From: Microbacterium foliorum
GTDB taxonomy: Bacteria > Actinomycetota > Actinomycetes > Actinomycetales > Microbacteriaceae
Assembly: GCF_006385575.1 (NCBI RefSeq)
Contig: NZ_CP041040.1
Coordinates: forward strand, 868,001-932,000
Direction of reading: 5' to 3'
Length of the DNA stretch: 64,000 nucleotides
Below are positions 62,910-64,000 of the stretch, piece after piece (the stretch's first letter is position 1; every line of letters begins with the position of its first letter). The notes under the pieces were generated by a model. That model was not told the origin of the DNA, did not search any database, and saw only the letters and a program-made list of their open reading frames with translations. A program made the translations under genes and the position numbers.

Positions 62910-64000
62910 GTGGACAGAACGCTCGTACTCGGACTCGGCGGCACCGTCGACTACGAGCTCACGTGGGATTCGTCGGTGTTCGACAGGCTGGCACACGCAC
63001 ACGGTGTGCGGCGGCACGAACTGACCACCACGGCGCCGATCACCGACGAACGCTCCCTGCTGGTGGCAGTGCTGGCGTGCGTCGCCTCGGGAACCGGTGC
63101 GGAGAGGTTCGTCGCATCGTCGCAGGTGATCGAAGACTTCGTGTCGCACTTCGTGTACTCGATCACGCTCGGGGGCACGGGTGTGCGGGCGGGCCTCGTG
63201 CTCGACGCACTCGGCATCCCGAGCGTCCAGCACCTCGTGAGCATCGACGACAACGTGCGCCGGCTGCTGCCGGAGTCGATCTCTTACATCTCGTCGGCGA
63301 CCGAGGACACCCTCGATCCGCACCTCATCGTGCAGTACCCGGTCGGTGCGCACGTGCGGCTGACGGACGGCGATGTGCTGTCGCCCGCGCCCAACCGACT
63401 GATCTTCGCCAATGATCCGCCGAACAGGCGGATGCTGCTCTCTGGCGACCTCGCGTCCGCTCTCGCCGATGCCGGAGTCTTCCTGGTCTCCGGGTTCAAC
63501 ACCATGCAGGATCACGACCTGCTCGAACTCCGACTGGCCGAGGTGCAGCGGGCGATGCGGAGTCTTCCGCACGACTCCCTCGTCTACTACGAGGACGCGG
63601 GCTTCTACACCCGCGACTTCGCCGAGACGGTGCGTGCGCGACTGCTGCCGCAGATCGACGTCTACGGCATGAACGAGGACGAGCTGCAGGAGTATCTGGG
63701 GCGATCGGTGAACCTCCTCGACCCGGCCGACGTCATCCGCGCCCTCCGCGAGGCGCACATGATCATCCCGGCGCGGGCGCTGGTCGTGCACACCCGGTAC
63801 TGGGCGATCGCGACAGGGCCGGATGCCGTTCGACACCGAGCCGCGCTCGACAGTGCCGTGCGGGTCGCCGCCACCCGCTACCGCGTCGGCGACGCACTGC
63901 GGGCCGACGACGTCGATGACACGGCCGCGATGCCCCGCCACGGGGGAGGAGAGTCTCTGATCGCTGCGGTCGAGGCCGCTCTGCCGGATGCCGTGGGCGT
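62910..64000 (+). CDS. ADP-dependent glucokinase/phosphofructokinase family kinase (partial)
   Basis: About 363 residues are visible before the right edge, out of some 400-450 expected. TLVLGLGGTVDYELTWD at the start, HFVYSITLGGTGVRAGLVLD, LIFANDPPNRRMLLS, FLVSGFNTMQD, LVYYEDAGFYTRDF and VYGMNEDELQEYLG follow the ADP-PFK/GK family, a branch of the ribokinase fold found mainly in Archaea and animals that uses ADP as donor. The C-terminal catalytic GxGD motif lies beyond the window, so activity cannot be judged. GTG 62910 follows AAGGA by 11 bases; ATG 62898 is possible but overlaps that site. It probably phosphorylates the sugar or sugar phosphate split by the neighbouring aldolase. Confidence 0.82.
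   Translation, partial: MDRTLVLGLGGTVDYELTWDSSVFDRLAHAHGVRRHELTTTAPITDERSLLVAVLACVASGTGAERFVASSQVIEDFVSHFVYSITLGGTGVRAGLVLDALGIPSVQHLVSIDDNVRRLLPESISYISSATEDTLDPHLIVQYPVGAHVRLTDGDVLSPAPNRLIFANDPPNRRMLLSGDLASALADAGVFLVSGFNTMQDHDLLELRLAEVQRAMRSLPHDSLVYYEDAGFYTRDFAETVRARLLPQIDVYGMNEDELQEYLGRSVNLLDPADVIRALREAHMIIPARALVVHTRYWAIATGPDAVRHRAALDSAVRVAATRYRVGDALRADDVDDTAAMPRHGGGESLIAAVEAALPDAVG

Overview
The window is high-GC actinobacterial DNA. Gene content and order (rplM-rpsI-glmM, acpS-alr-tsaE-tsaB-rimI-tsaD, monocistronic groES behind CIRCE elements, guaB plus guaB3) and protein style point to Microbacteriaceae, most likely Microbacterium. This is inferred from pattern recognition, not a database search. 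No tRNA, rRNA, CRISPR array, prophage or transposase gene was seen, and no gene-free stretch exceeds 300 bases.

Layout. 1-785: edge of an MFS exporter and its TetR repressor, with a four-copy octamer operator. 938-3065: an Asp23-type protein, an ECF sigma factor and two further Asp23-like proteins in a tight operon. 3132-9887: NmrA-like oxidoreductase and divergent HxlR regulator, APC permease, truA with two unknown coupled genes, and a small EEP-family hydrolase. 9905-16263: rplM-rpsI behind a structured leader, glmM, a Ppx-like phosphatase, coaA and glmS, i.e. ribosome, CoA and amino-sugar supply. 16285-17374: one DUF559/AbiEi-like gene bracketed by two related 78-bp palindromic direct repeats. 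17469-24426: acpS, alr, the t6A genes, rimI and three membrane-protein genes, two of them tandem paralogues. 24447-31021: methyltransferase, groES, XRE regulator with divergent MFS exporter, rarD and an amino-acid-type binding lipoprotein. 31171-35258: livH-livM-livG-livF on the minus strand, convergent to that binding protein.

35503-37005 is guaB. 37185-43694 is a seven-gene overlapping operon: REC-PIG-L deacetylase fusion, ATP-grasp, PHP hydrolase, processive family-2 glycosyltransferase, 47-residue membrane protein, single-domain response regulator and PAS histidine kinase. It reads like a two-component-controlled system for making and de-N-acetylating a glycan and is the best candidate here for an undescribed system. 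43763-48540 holds an ABC-F protein, a FAD amine oxidase, guaB3 and a SURF1-like protein. 48777-53420 is a giant secreted nuclease/5'-nucleotidase. 53590-57726 is a fructose PTS operon (regulator, fruK, fruA, HPr). 57770-64000 is a DeoR repressor divergent from a sugar ABC transporter, a class II ketose-bisphosphate aldolase and a kinase of the ADP-dependent glucokinase/phosphofructokinase family that runs off the right edge, probably a dedicated sugar catabolic route.

A window-wide feature is leaderless initiation. Twelve genes have a TANNNT-type -10 box ending six to eight bases (six in ten of them) before the ATG or GTG, so the start codon is probably the first transcribed codon. Internal operon genes instead overlap by 1-4 bases (ATGA, GTGA or TGATG junctions).
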